NCBI RefSeq assembly: GCF_030209575.1
Contig: NZ_JARVRS010000001.1
Coordinates: 1,364,001-1,428,000 of the forward strand
Length of the DNA stretch: 64,000 bases
From: Leifsonia sp. fls2-241-R2A-40a
GTDB taxonomy: Bacteria > Actinomycetota > Actinomycetes > Actinomycetales > Microbacteriaceae
Reading direction: 5' to 3'
Shown here piece after piece: positions 44,740 through 53,072 of this stretch; the stretch's first letter is position 1, and each line of letters opens with the position of its first letter. A program made the position numbers and the translations under genes. The notes under the pieces were generated by a model. That model was given only the letters and a program-made list of their open reading frames with translations. It searched no databases and was not told the origin of the DNA.

Positions 44740-45443
44740 GCATCACGGACGCGATCGGGCGGATCTCGCAGATCCAGGCGACACTGGTGCAACTGGAGAC
44801 CCCGCAGCGGGCGACCGCGCTGAACGGGTCGTCGTCTTCCGCTTCCTCGGCCGTCTCGTCGGCCGCCTCGAGCACCTCCGCAACGGACTTCGCCTCGGCG
44901 CTCTCGGGGGCCCTCGGGGCGACGGACACCGCGTCGACCGGCGGCCCCACCGGGGCGGATGTCGTCGCGGACGCCAAGAAGTACCTCGGCGTGCCGTACG
45001 TGTTCGGCGGAACGAGCGCGTCGGGGCTCGACTGCTCCGGGCTCGTCCAGCGCGTCTTCAAGGACCTCGGGGTCGACGTGCCCCGGCTCGTCTCCGGGCA
45101 GTCGACGGTCGGCACCGAGGTGCCCTCACTCGCCCAGGCCCAGCCCGGCGACCTCATCGTCACGAACGGCGGCGAGCACATCGTCATCTACGCGGGTGAC
45201 GGCAAGGTCATCCACGCCCCCAGCGAAGGACGCAACGTGAGTCTCGTGAACAACTGGATGGACGACTCCGACATCGTCACGATCCGGCGGGTGCTGCCGC
45301 AGGCGGCGCCTGCGGCAGCGGCGGCGGCGACGTCGGCGACGTCGGTCGCGGGAACGGCGGCGGGTTCGGCGTCGGCGTCGTCGGCCCAGGCGGACATGAT
45401 GCGCTCGCTGTTCGCGTCGCTGATGCAGGGCGGCTCGCTGTGA
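44736..45443 (+). CDS. NlpC/P60 family peptidoglycan hydrolase in the flagellar operon
   Basis: 235 residues. A Ser/Ala-rich N-terminal 70 residues is followed by an NlpC/P60 domain (about 72-170) with catalytic Cys100 (GLDCSGLVQRVF) and histidines His148 (GGEHIVIYAG) and His160 (VIHAP). The C-terminal 60 residues are Ala/Ser-rich. There is no signal peptide; it is likely exported through the flagellar apparatus, doing the job of the FlgJ muramidase in proteobacteria (inference). Overlaps fliJ and fliK by 4 nt each. Confidence 0.9.
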   Translation: MSITDAIGRISQIQATLVQLETPQRATALNGSSSSASSAVSSAASSTSATDFASALSGALGATDTASTGGPTGADVVADAKKYLGVPYVFGGTSASGLDCSGLVQRVFKDLGVDVPRLVSGQSTVGTEVPSLAQAQPGDLIVTNGGEHIVIYAGDGKVIHAPSEGRNVSLVNNWMDDSDIVTIRRVLPQAAPAAAAAATSATSVAGTAAGSASASSAQADMMRSLFASLMQGGSL

Positions 45444-46942
45444 GCCCGGCGCCGGTGGCGGCGGCCCCCGTGTCACCGCCCGCGGGTCGCTCCGGGCAGA
45501 CCGCGCCCGCTGGACGTGCCGGTTCGGGGCAGGCGTTCGACGCGTTCCTCCGCGGAGCGGTGGATGCTGCGCCCGGCGACGATCGCGCGGTGTCGCGGCC
45601 CAAGACGGCCCGGAACGAGCGCGGGACGACGGACCAGGCGGATACGGCCGGCTCGGGACGGGCCGCACAGTCTGCCGGGAAGGATGCGGCGCCGGCGTCG
45701 GTGGCCGACGGCACTGTCGCGCCTGCGAAGGCGGACGCCGTTGCCGGCGCCGCGACCGCGGCAGCGTCCGCGCAGGGCGTTCCGGTCGCGGTGACGGCGG
45801 CGGCTGCGACAGCGCCGAATGCTGCGGCTGCGGTCGCGCCGGATGCGCTCGCCGTCCCCGCCGGAGGCGCGCCCGCGGCCGCCACGGTCACGAGCGTTGT
45901 GTCCGCAGCCTCACCCGCCGTAGTGCCGGACGCCGGTGCCGCCGGTGCGGCGACGACAACGGTCGCAGCACCGCTCGCCGAGACGACGCAGCTCGCCGCC
46001 TCCGGTGCGGCCGGTGCGGCGAGCACAGCAACCGCGGCAGCAGTCGCCGACTCCGTGCCGTCCGCTCGCCCCGCGACGGGTGGGCCGTCCAGCCGCCCGG
46101 CGACTCCGTCGGCCTCTGCGCCTGCGCCCGCGGCCGGAGAGACCGCGGTCACACCGGCGGCCACGTCCACCACCGACTCCGCTCCGGTCCGGCCCGCAGC
46201 ATCCACGGACACGGTGTCCGCTCGAGACGAGCCGACCGCGACCGCGGTCGCAACCACCGCCCCGGCGGTGCAGCGCGCATCGGCTCCCAACGCGAACGCC
46301 GCCCCGGCCACACCGGTCGCAGCGCCCGTCACTCCGGCGGTGGCGAGCCCGGCGAGCGACGGGCTGAGCCGGACCGGCGCATCCACTCGCCCGGAACCCG
46401 GCAAGACCGAACCGGTCACCTCCCCGGCCTCCGCGGCACCGCAGCCGATGCCGCTCCTGGAGCGTCCGTCGGCCGCTCCGCCGGTCACCGCGCCGTCCCC
46501 GGCCGCGGCTCCGCAGCCCAGCCTCGGCACTCAGCTCGCGCGTCCGGTCTTCACGCTCGCGGCGGCGGGAGCGGGCGAGCACGTGATGACCGTGCACGTC
46601 ACCCCCGACACCCTCGGGCCCGTCACCGTGCGTGCGCACGTCGGCGGGGAGGGGGTGCGGGTCGAGCTGTTCGCCCCCACCGACCTCGGACGCGACGCGC
46701 TTAGGGCCATCCTGCCCGATCTGCGCCGCGACCTCAGCGGCGCCGGGCTGAGCGGCACCCTCGACCTGTCGTCGCAGAACCAGCCCTCCCCGCAGCAGGA
46801 CGCCCCTGCCGGTGGCCGGCACGGAGAAGCAGAGCAGCGTGCGGACGAGCCGCGCGCGGCCGTCGCGGCCACCGCATCCACCCGATCCACTCCCGCCGCG
46901 CCCGCGGACGGGTCCGCCCACACCATCGACCTGATCGTCTAG
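45440..46942 (+). CDS. fliK: Flagellar hook-length control protein FliK
   Basis: 500 residues, mostly low-complexity Ala/Pro/Thr/Val, as expected of a secreted molecular ruler. The conserved C-terminal domain is near 385-450: VTPDTLGPVTVRAHVGGEGV followed by LFAPTDLGRDALRAILPDL. GTG at 45440 overlaps the NlpC stop. The composition creates large antisense open frames, which are not genes. Confidence 0.9.
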   Translation: MSPAPVAAAPVSPPAGRSGQTAPAGRAGSGQAFDAFLRGAVDAAPGDDRAVSRPKTARNERGTTDQADTAGSGRAAQSAGKDAAPASVADGTVAPAKADAVAGAATAAASAQGVPVAVTAAAATAPNAAAAVAPDALAVPAGGAPAAATVTSVVSAASPAVVPDAGAAGAATTTVAAPLAETTQLAASGAAGAASTATAAAVADSVPSARPATGGPSSRPATPSASAPAPAAGETAVTPAATSTTDSAPVRPAASTDTVSARDEPTATAVATTAPAVQRASAPNANAAPATPVAAPVTPAVASPASDGLSRTGASTRPEPGKTEPVTSPASAAPQPMPLLERPSAAPPVTAPSPAAAPQPSLGTQLARPVFTLAAAGAGEHVMTVHVTPDTLGPVTVRAHVGGEGVRVELFAPTDLGRDALRAILPDLRRDLSGAGLSGTLDLSSQNQPSPQQDAPAGGRHGEAEQRADEPRAAVAATASTRSTPAAPADGSAHTIDLIV

Positions 46943-46954
46943 AAGGGAGCCACC

Positions 46955-47419
46955 GTGGCCGTCGACCCCATCACCGGAGCCGATACCGCCTCCACGGGCG
47001 GCATCTACTCGTCCACCCCCGCCCGCGCGCCGAAGCAGTCGCTCGACAGCGAGGCGTTCATGCAGCTGCTGGTCACCCAGCTCCGCAACCAGGACCCGAG
47101 CTCGCCGATGGACACCAACCAGATGATCGCGCAGACCACCCAGCTGGCGACCATGGAGAAGCTGACCAGCATGGACACCACCGCACAGGAGGGCTTCGCC
47201 CTGCAGATGCGGCAGGCCGCGGCCGCCCTCATCGGGCACACCGTCAACTATCTGGACAAGAACGGCGACACCCAGACCGGCATCGCCTCCTCCGTGTCGT
47301 ACGCGGGGGCCGTCCCGATCGTCTCCATCGGCGACCAGAAGATCGCCCTCGACAGCATCCTCGGCGTGGTCACCCCCGCCGCCACCGGCACCGGCGGATC
47401 CTCCGCACCGGCCGCCTGA
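46955..47419 (+). CDS. flgD: Hook-capping protein FlgD, short form
   Basis: 154 residues. The FlgD core is clear: EAFMQLLVTQLRNQDPSSPM, NQMIAQTTQLATMEKL. It is shorter than enteric FlgD (about 230) and lacks the C-terminal Ig/tudor domain, ending in an Ala/Gly tail. GTG at 46955 with AGAAGGGAG upstream. flgE follows after 31 nt. Confidence 0.92.
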   Translation: MAVDPITGADTASTGGIYSSTPARAPKQSLDSEAFMQLLVTQLRNQDPSSPMDTNQMIAQTTQLATMEKLTSMDTTAQEGFALQMRQAAAALIGHTVNYLDKNGDTQTGIASSVSYAGAVPIVSIGDQKIALDSILGVVTPAATGTGGSSAPAA

Positions 47420-47450
47420 CCTTAACTATTCGTTCCAGAAAGGATCCGCC

Positions 47451-48623
47451 ATGCTCCGCTCTCTCTACTCCGGGATCTCCGGTCTCCGCTCCCACCAGAC
47501 CATGCTGGATGTGACCGGCAACAACATCGCCAACGTCAACACCACGGCGTTCAAGTCGTCCGCCGTGCAGTTCCAGGACACCCTGTCGCAGCTGGTCAAG
47601 GGCGCCGGCGGCGCGCAGCCCGAGACCGGCGGCACCAACCCCGCGCAGATCGGCCTCGGCGTGCTCGTTGCGGGAATCTCGACCAACTTCACGCAGGGCG
47701 CCGCCCAGGCCACCGGCCGCTCCACCGACATGATGATCAACGGCGACGGCTTCTTCGTCATGAAGATGGGCGGCCAGACCGTCTACACCCGCGCCGGCTC
47801 GCTCGACCCCGATGCCCTCGGCCGTCTGGTCGGCCCGGGCGGTGCGATCCTGCAGGGGTGGAACGCGGTCAACGGCGTCGTGCAGCAGGGCGGAGCGCTC
47901 AGCGACATCACGATCCCGCTGAAGGCGGTCACCCCCGCGTCGGCGACGACGACCAGCGACGTCACCGGCAACCTGCCGTCCGACGCCGCCGTGGGCGACC
48001 AGCTCGTTCGTGACATCGCCGTCTACGACGCGAGCGGCGCGGCCCGAAAGCTCACCCTGACCTTCACCAAGACGGGAGCCGGCTGGAATGTGGGCGGCGC
48101 CGACTCCTCGGGCGCGACCGGCGTCGGGGCGCTCACCTTCACCAACGGCGTGCTCACCAGCGGCGGCGCCATGACGGTCGGCGGAGTCGCCATCGACCTC
48201 TCCGCGGTGACCGGCTACTCGGGTATCACCACTGTCTCCATCAAGGACCAGAACGGCCGCGCGGCCGGCACGCTCGAGTCGTTCACCCTCGACAAGGACG
48301 GCACCATCACCGGTCTGTTCTCGAACGGCGACAAGCAGGCGGTCGGCCGTATCGCGCTCGCCACTTTCGTCAACCCGGGCGGCCTCGAAAAGGGCGGCGG
48401 CTCCACCTACAGTGCGACCGTCAACTCGGGTGCGGCGCAGCTCGGCGTGCCGGGCCAGGACGGCCTCGGGCAGCTGCAGGGCGGCTCCCTCGAGATGTCG
48501 AACGTCGACCTGTCGCAGGAGTTCACCAACCTGATCGTCGCCCAGCGCGGCTTCCAGGCGAACGCCCGCATCATCACGACCTCCGACGAGGTGCTCCAGG
48601 AGCTCACGAACCTGAAGCGCTGA
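47451..48623 (+). CDS. flgE: Flagellar hook protein FlgE
   Basis: 390 residues. N-terminal rod/hook motif MLRSLYSGISGLRSHQTMLD and GNNIANVNTTAFKSS; C-terminal LSQEFTNLIVAQRGFQANAR and TSDEVLQELTNLKR. FlgE rather than FlgG because of the large middle domain and position after flgD. No separate flgF or flgG is in the window. ATG at 47451 with AGAAAGGA upstream. Last gene of the flgB operon. Confidence 0.94.
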   Translation: MLRSLYSGISGLRSHQTMLDVTGNNIANVNTTAFKSSAVQFQDTLSQLVKGAGGAQPETGGTNPAQIGLGVLVAGISTNFTQGAAQATGRSTDMMINGDGFFVMKMGGQTVYTRAGSLDPDALGRLVGPGGAILQGWNAVNGVVQQGGALSDITIPLKAVTPASATTTSDVTGNLPSDAAVGDQLVRDIAVYDASGAARKLTLTFTKTGAGWNVGGADSSGATGVGALTFTNGVLTSGGAMTVGGVAIDLSAVTGYSGITTVSIKDQNGRAAGTLESFTLDKDGTITGLFSNGDKQAVGRIALATFVNPGGLEKGGGSTYSATVNSGAAQLGVPGQDGLGQLQGGSLEMSNVDLSQEFTNLIVAQRGFQANARIITTSDEVLQELTNLKR

Positions 48624-48649
48624 GCCCATCCCGGCCCGGCCCGGCCCGT

Positions 48650-48705
48650 GAGGTGCTCGTAGGTGCGGCCGCGCACGGCGTGTCGCGCGCAGCTGCGAGC
48701 ACCTC
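48650..48705. terminator. Inverted repeat at the left border of the non-flagellar island
   Basis: GAGGTGCTCG (48650-48659) and CGAGCACCTC (48696-48705) form a perfect 10-bp stem with a 36-nt GC-rich loop that can itself fold. It lies between the flgE and arsC stops, which converge, and the right arm overlaps the arsC stop. Bidirectional terminator is the simplest reading. Confidence 0.6.
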
Positions 48706-49123
48706 AGCGTGCGGTGGCGGGGGCGATCTCGGCGAGGAGGGTCTGGACGCGACGCTTGATCTCGTCGCGGATCGGGCGGACCTCCTCGATCGGACGTCCG
48801 GCCGGGTCGGTGAGGTCCCAGTCCTCGTAGCGCTTGCCGGGGAAGATCGGGCAGGTGTCGCCGCATCCCATCGTGATCACCACATCCGACTCCTTCACGG
48901 CCTCGGTGGTGAGGATCTGGGGGGTAAAGCCTGCGATGTCGATGCCCTCCTCGGCCATCGCCTGGACCGCGATCGGGTTGAGCTGGTCTCGCGGCTCCGA
49001 ACCGGCCGACAACACCGCGACACGGTCCCCGGCGAGTTCGCGCAGGAACCCAGCGGCCATCTGCGAACGGCCCGCGTTGTGCACGCAGACGAACAGGACG
49101 GTCGGGGTGGCGGTGTCGGTCAT
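48704..49123 (-). CDS. arsC: Arsenate reductase ArsC (low-molecular-weight phosphatase fold)
   Basis: 139 residues. Reduces arsenate to arsenite. The P-loop CVHNAGRS (Cys13 to Arg19) is the catalytic nucleophile motif; Cys87 and Cys91 (GCGDTCP) fit a relay to thioredoxin or mycothiol, and DWDLTDPAGR holds the general acid Asp. ATG at 49123. No arsenite efflux gene (arsB or acr3) is next to it. Reads divergently from arsR, behind the Cys-rich ORF. Confidence 0.92.
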   Translation of the reverse strand: MTDTATPTVLFVCVHNAGRSQMAAGFLRELAGDRVAVLSAGSEPRDQLNPIAVQAMAEEGIDIAGFTPQILTTEAVKESDVVITMGCGDTCPIFPGKRYEDWDLTDPAGRPIEEVRPIRDEIKRRVQTLLAEIAPATAR

Positions 49124-49195
49124 GGGGGTCCTCGTCGTGGGATGCGGTGGGAAGATGCGTGGGGCCGCCGCCCGGAGGGGCGACGGCCCGTTTGG

Positions 49196-49270
49196 TCAGC
49201 AGCAGTCCGGCGGGCAGGACCCGTCGGGCAACGGCTGGCACTCGAGAGTGTCACAACAATCCATGGCCAT
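49196..49270 (-). CDS. Cysteine-rich 24-residue micropeptide in the ars locus
   Basis: Reading leftward from ATG 49270, the ORF encodes MAMDCCDTLECQPLPDGSCP followed by PDCC and TGA: six cysteines in 24 residues, arranged as CC, C, C, CC. GAAGGAAGGAG lies directly upstream of the start, an excellent ribosome-binding site. It is the first ORF after the ArsR operators and precedes arsC by 72 nt. Cysteine pairs suit soft-metal or arsenite binding, so a metallochaperone, scavenger or leader peptide is possible. No named family is known to me. Confidence 0.65.
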   Translation of the reverse strand: MAMDCCDTLECQPLPDGSCPPDCC

Positions 49271-49280
49271 TCTCCTTCCT

Positions 49281-49335
49281 TCATCGACGTTTGTCGATGA
49301 ACCTAGGATGAACACATACATTGACGAGTGTCAAT
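49281..49335. promoter_or_regulatory. Two palindromic ArsR operators between the divergent ars units
   Basis: TCATCGAC-gttt-GTCGATGA (49281-49300) and ATTGAC-gagt-GTCAAT (49320-49335) share the core TYGAC-N4-GTCRA and lie 37 bp apart centre to centre. The first covers the micropeptide leader, the second the arsR leader. Both are ArsR-like operators; the regulator encoded next door carries arsenite-binding cysteines. Confidence 0.7.
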
Positions 49336-49355
49336 ATATGGAGCATGATCGGATC

Positions 49356-49706
49356 ATGGCGATGACCGACCTCCTCCCGCTGCGCGACCTGCAGGCATGC
49401 TGCGCGCCGATCACGAAAGAAGTGATCTCCGAGCCGGACGCCCTTTCGCTCGCGTCCGCGATGAAGGCGCTCGCCGATCCCGCCCGCCTGCGGCTCCTCT
49501 CGATGATCGCCGCACACGAGGACGGCGAGGCGTGCGTCTGCGACCTCACCGAGCCGCTCGGTCTCTCACAGCCGACGGTCTCGCATCACCTGAAGGTCCT
49601 CAGCGCCGCCGGGTTCCTGACCCGGACCAAGCGCGGCACCTGGGCGTACTACCGGATCGCGCCGGGGTCGCTCGACGCCGTATCCTCCTTCTTCGGCTCG
49701 GTCTGA
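49356..49706 (+). CDS. arsR: ArsR-family arsenite-responsive repressor
   Basis: 116 residues, winged helix. SLASAMKALADPARLRLLSM and SQPTVSHHLKVLSAAGFLT give the fold. Cys15-Cys16 near the N-terminus (LQACCAPI) and the helix-3 motif EACVCDLTEPL (Cys60, Cys62) match the Corynebacterium ArsR arrangement, where an N-terminal Cys pair and a helix-3 Cys bind As(III). ATG at 49356 is preferred: GGAG is about 12 nt upstream and homology begins near here; ATG 49338 would place the operator in the coding region's edge and has no ribosome-binding site. Confidence 0.9.
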   Translation: MAMTDLLPLRDLQACCAPITKEVISEPDALSLASAMKALADPARLRLLSMIAAHEDGEACVCDLTEPLGLSQPTVSHHLKVLSAAGFLTRTKRGTWAYYRIAPGSLDAVSSFFGSV

Positions 49707-49776
49707 CGCGGATCTTCCGGATGGATCGGGTCGAGCCCTGACCGCGCACCCGGCGGCGACCTCGTAGGCTCGTCCC

Positions 49777-50526
49777 GTGCCGATCCTCTCCGAGCTGGCG
49801 CCGACCCTGCTCGGCGTGGCGGTGCTCGCCCTGCTGGCGGTCGCGGTGCTGTCCGCATACCGGGTTCCGCACCGGTGGGCGCCGGCGCTCGCCATCCTGC
49901 GCGGGGCAGCGCAGCTCGCGATCATCAGCGTCATCCTCGCCGGCGTCATCACCGATCCGGTGTGGGTAGCCCTCGCGCTGCTCGTGATGTTCTCGGTCGC
50001 CGCGGGCACCGCAACGCACCGGATCGGGTGGTCGCGCGACCACGCGGTCATGATGGCGACCGCGATGGCGACCGGAGTGATCGTGTCGTTCTCGGTGGTG
50101 TTCCTCACCGGCGCGATCGAGTTCAGCGCACGCTATGCGCTCGCGATCGGGGGCATCGTGATCGGGAACTCGATGAGCATCGCCACGCTCGCCGGGCGCC
50201 GCTTCACCGAGGCGGTGGGCGACCACTGGGATGAGGTGGAGGGGTGGATGGCGCTGGGCGCGACACCGAGGCAGTCGACCCTGGAACAGGCGCGGGCGGC
50301 CGTGTATTCGGCGCTCATCCCGTCGGTCGACCAGACCAAGACGACCGGCCTCGTGACCCTGCCGGGCGCCTTCGTCGGTGCGATCTTCGGGGGCGTGTCG
50401 CCGCTGGAGGCCGGCCGATTCCAGGTCGTCGTGCTCGCGGCGATCATGGCGGCAGGGGCGATTACGGCGGTCATCGTGTCCGCGTGGCTCGCGCCGGTGC
50501 GGGTGCGGCCCGCGGCCCTGCGCTGA
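49777..50526 (+). CDS. FetB-type (UPF0014) ABC transporter permease, orphan
   Basis: 249 residues, seven transmembrane helices. RWAPALAILRGAAQLAIISV, GIVIGNSMSIATLAGRRF and VDQTKTTGLVTLPGAFVGAI are the FetB/YbbM signature of a putative iron or metal exporter permease. The ATPase partner FetA usually adjoins it but is not here. ATG/GTG start at 49777; about 70 nt after arsR, same strand, so it may share arsR transcription. Confidence 0.85.
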   Translation: MPILSELAPTLLGVAVLALLAVAVLSAYRVPHRWAPALAILRGAAQLAIISVILAGVITDPVWVALALLVMFSVAAGTATHRIGWSRDHAVMMATAMATGVIVSFSVVFLTGAIEFSARYALAIGGIVIGNSMSIATLAGRRFTEAVGDHWDEVEGWMALGATPRQSTLEQARAAVYSALIPSVDQTKTTGLVTLPGAFVGAIFGGVSPLEAGRFQVVVLAAIMAAGAITAVIVSAWLAPVRVRPAALR

Positions 50527-50568
50527 GAACAGCGACCTGTCGCGTCGCGCACAAATGAGGGCATTGCC

Positions 50569-50582
50569 TTCAACGTTGTAAA
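50569..50582. promoter_or_regulatory. LacI operator upstream of lacI-family gene
   Basis: CAACGTTGTA (50571-50580) shares the CAACGTTG palindrome with the two operators at 51677-51702, so the regulator probably represses its own gene. It lies 36 nt before the regulator start. Confidence 0.65.
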
Positions 50583-50615
50583 GTCGAGCCAGGCGCGCAC
50601 GAGAGGGGAGCATCC

Positions 50616-51629
50616 ATGGCTGCGACGATGCACGATGTCAGCCGGCTCGCCGGCGTGTCCATCAAGACGGTGTCGAACGTCATCAACGACTACCCGTACG
50701 TGCGGGAGGAGACCCGCCGCAAGGTCCTCGACGCCATCGAGACCCTCGGCTACACGCCCAACCTCTCGGCGCGGAGCCTGCGTTCCGGGCGCACCAACGT
50801 CATCTCGCTGATGATCCCGGACCTCCGCAACGCGTACTTCGCCGAGCTCGCCGACTCGGTGATGCGGGCCGCGGCGGAGCGGGGGCTCACCGTGCTGATC
50901 GAGCAGTTCGGCAGCGAACGGCAGCGCGAGATCGACACGGTGCGGCAACCGCGGGCGCGGATGGTCGACGGCGTGCTCTACAGCGTGCTGACCCTCGATC
51001 AGGACGACGTCGACCTGATCGCCGAGGTGACCACGCCCGTCGTCCTCTTGGGCGACCGCAACTTCGGGGCGCCGCGCGACCACGTCACGATGCGGAACAC
51101 CGAGGGCGCCAAGGCGGCGACCGAGTACTTGCTGCGCTCCGGCCGGCGCCGGGTCGCCGCGTTCGGCGCCCACCCGGGCGAGGTCATCGGCTCGGCTGCG
51201 CTGCGCCTCGAGGGCTACCGGCAGGCGCTCGCCGAGGCCGGTCTCCCGTTCGACGAGTCCCTCGTCGTGCCGGTCGGGTCCTGGCATCGTCGCAACGGCG
51301 CCGAGGGAATGCGCGACTTCCTCGCCACCGGAACGGACTTCGACGGGCTGGTCGGGTTCAACGACGCGATCGCGCTCGGCGCCCTGCGCGTGCTGCAGGA
51401 GTCGGGGAGGCGCGTGCCGGAGGACGTGGCAGTCATGGGCTTCGACGACATCGACGAGACGCAGTACTCGATGCCGACCCTGTCGACCATCGACCCCGGG
51501 CGGGAGGAGATCGCGCGCATCGCCGTCGACCTGCTGGTCCGGCGGATCGAGGCCGGATCGGAGGCGTTCGTCCCTGAGGAGATCGCCGTCCCGTTCCGGC
51601 TGGTCGAGCGCGAGTCCACCGGGGGGTGA
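50616..51629 (+). CDS. LacI-family transcriptional regulator of the arabinoside locus
   Basis: 337 residues. N-terminal helix-turn-helix (TMHDVSRLAGVSIKTVSNVI) with the hinge helix PNLSARSLRSGRT, followed by a periplasmic-binding-protein-like effector domain (VAVMGFDDIDETQY near the C-terminus). Target operators CAACGTTG flank it. The ligand is likely L-arabinose or an arabino-oligosaccharide, inferred from the GH51 enzyme. ATG at 50616 with GAGGGGAG upstream. Confidence 0.9.
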   Translation: MAATMHDVSRLAGVSIKTVSNVINDYPYVREETRRKVLDAIETLGYTPNLSARSLRSGRTNVISLMIPDLRNAYFAELADSVMRAAAERGLTVLIEQFGSERQREIDTVRQPRARMVDGVLYSVLTLDQDDVDLIAEVTTPVVLLGDRNFGAPRDHVTMRNTEGAKAATEYLLRSGRRRVAAFGAHPGEVIGSAALRLEGYRQALAEAGLPFDESLVVPVGSWHRRNGAEGMRDFLATGTDFDGLVGFNDAIALGALRVLQESGRRVPEDVAVMGFDDIDETQYSMPTLSTIDPGREEIARIAVDLLVRRIEAGSEAFVPEEIAVPFRLVERESTGG

Positions 51630-51642
51630 GGCGAAAAACCAT

Positions 51643-51702
51643 TTGACACGGTCACATCCGACGCGCATCATGGTCTCTACAACGTTGTAGTACAACGTTG
51701 TA
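51643..51702 (+). promoter_or_regulatory. Promoter and double LacI operator of the sugar ABC operon
   Basis: TTGACA (51643-51648), 17-nt spacer, CATCAT (51666-51671). Directly downstream lie two perfect palindromes, CTACAACGTTGTAG (51677-51690) and TACAACGTTGTA (51691-51702), abutting each other and covering the transcription start. Repressor bound there would block initiation. Confidence 0.8.
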
Positions 51703-51737
51703 GACGAAGGTGTCACACACACCGCGAAGGGAATCCA

Positions 51738-53066
51738 ATGAAGAAGCTCCTTGCAGCGGGCGGCGTGATCGCGGTCGCGGTCGCAGCGCTCACCGGGTGT
51801 TCGTCAGGCAGCGGCGCAGCAGCCAGCTGCCAGAACACGATCGTGAACTCGGACGCCAAACAGGTCACCATGTGGGCCTGGTACCCCAACTTCGAGCCGG
51901 TCGTCGACCTGTTCAACAAGAACCACAAGGACGTCCAGATCTGCTGGACCAATGCCGGGGCGGGGACCGACGAGTACACGAAGTTCTCGACCGCGACGCA
52001 GGCCGGTTCCGGCGCACCGGACGTGGTGATGCTCGAGAGCCAGGTCGTCCCCAGCTACGTCGCCGACGGCTCCATCGTGGACCTCAGCGCCCTGGGTGCC
52101 GACTCGGTGAAGTCGAACTACTCCGAGGGCGCCTGGAGCGATGTCAGCCAGGGCGGGTCGGCCTACGCCATCCCCGTCGACGGCGGTCCCGTCGGCCTGC
52201 TCTACCGCAAGGACCTCTTCGACAAGTACGGCATCGCCGTCCCGACCACCTGGGACGAGTACGCGGCCGCCGCGGCCAAGATCAAGGAGGCGAGCGGCGG
52301 CAAGACCCTGATGACGACCTTCCCGGGCAACGGCAATGCCTACCAGACGGCCCTGTTCGCCCAGGCGGGGTCCGCGCCGTTCACGCTGAGTGGCAAGCAG
52401 GACATCTCCATCGACCTGAACGACGCCGCCAGCCTGAAGGTCTACACGTACTGGAACGACCTGGTGGAGAAGAAGCAGGTGGCCACGGAGAACACCTCGA
52501 CCACCGACTACAACACCCACCTCGTCAACGGCACGTACGCCACGGCCATCGCCGCCGCCTGGCTCCCGGGCTATCTGCAGGGATTCACCGGTGCCGACAA
52601 GACCGCGAAGTGGGCCGTGGCGCCGGTCCCGCAGTGGGACCCGGCCAACCCCGTTCAGATCAACATCGGCGGGTCCGCGTTCGCCGTGAGCAAGCAGGCT
52701 CAGAACCCCAAGGCGGCGGCGAAGGTCGCGACGGAGATCTTCGGCACAGAAGAGGCGTGGAAGCTCGGCATCGAGAAGGCGGCGCTGTTCCCGCTCTGGA
52801 AGCCCATCCTCGAATCCGACTACTTCACGACGAAGGCCTACCCCTTCTTCGGCGGCCAGAAGATCAACCAGGATGTGTTCCTCACCGCGGCGAAGGACTA
52901 CAAGGGCTTCCAGTTCACCCCGTTCCAGAACCTCGTCTACGACAAGCTGACCGACGCGATCAACTCGACGAACAAGGGCAAGGCGACCCCCGCGGAGGCG
53001 CTCAAGACCTATCAGAGCGCGGTCGAGAGCTACGCCAAGCAGCAGGGTTACACCGTCACCAAGTGA
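51738..53066 (+). CDS. Sugar ABC transporter substrate-binding lipoprotein
   Basis: 442 residues, family 1 extracellular solute-binding protein. Signal peptide with lipobox LTGC at about Cys21, then KQVTMWAWYPNFEPVVDLFN and GIAVPTTWDEYAAAAAKI. Ligand inferred as arabinan-derived oligosaccharide from abfA downstream. ATG at 51738 with GAAGGGAA upstream. A strong hairpin separates it from the permease genes. Confidence 0.93.
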   Translation: MKKLLAAGGVIAVAVAALTGCSSGSGAAASCQNTIVNSDAKQVTMWAWYPNFEPVVDLFNKNHKDVQICWTNAGAGTDEYTKFSTATQAGSGAPDVVMLESQVVPSYVADGSIVDLSALGADSVKSNYSEGAWSDVSQGGSAYAIPVDGGPVGLLYRKDLFDKYGIAVPTTWDEYAAAAAKIKEASGGKTLMTTFPGNGNAYQTALFAQAGSAPFTLSGKQDISIDLNDAASLKVYTYWNDLVEKKQVATENTSTTDYNTHLVNGTYATAIAAAWLPGYLQGFTGADKTAKWAVAPVPQWDPANPVQINIGGSAFAVSKQAQNPKAAAKVATEIFGTEEAWKLGIEKAALFPLWKPILESDYFTTKAYPFFGGQKINQDVFLTAAKDYKGFQFTPFQNLVYDKLTDAINSTNKGKATPAEALKTYQSAVESYAKQQGYTVTK

Positions 53067-53072
53067 CGGACC

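Noticed and set aside
50571-51702. CAACGTTG repeats as a CRISPR-like array
   Set aside because: Only three short palindromes at promoters of a LacI regulon; no spacer structure and no cas genes.
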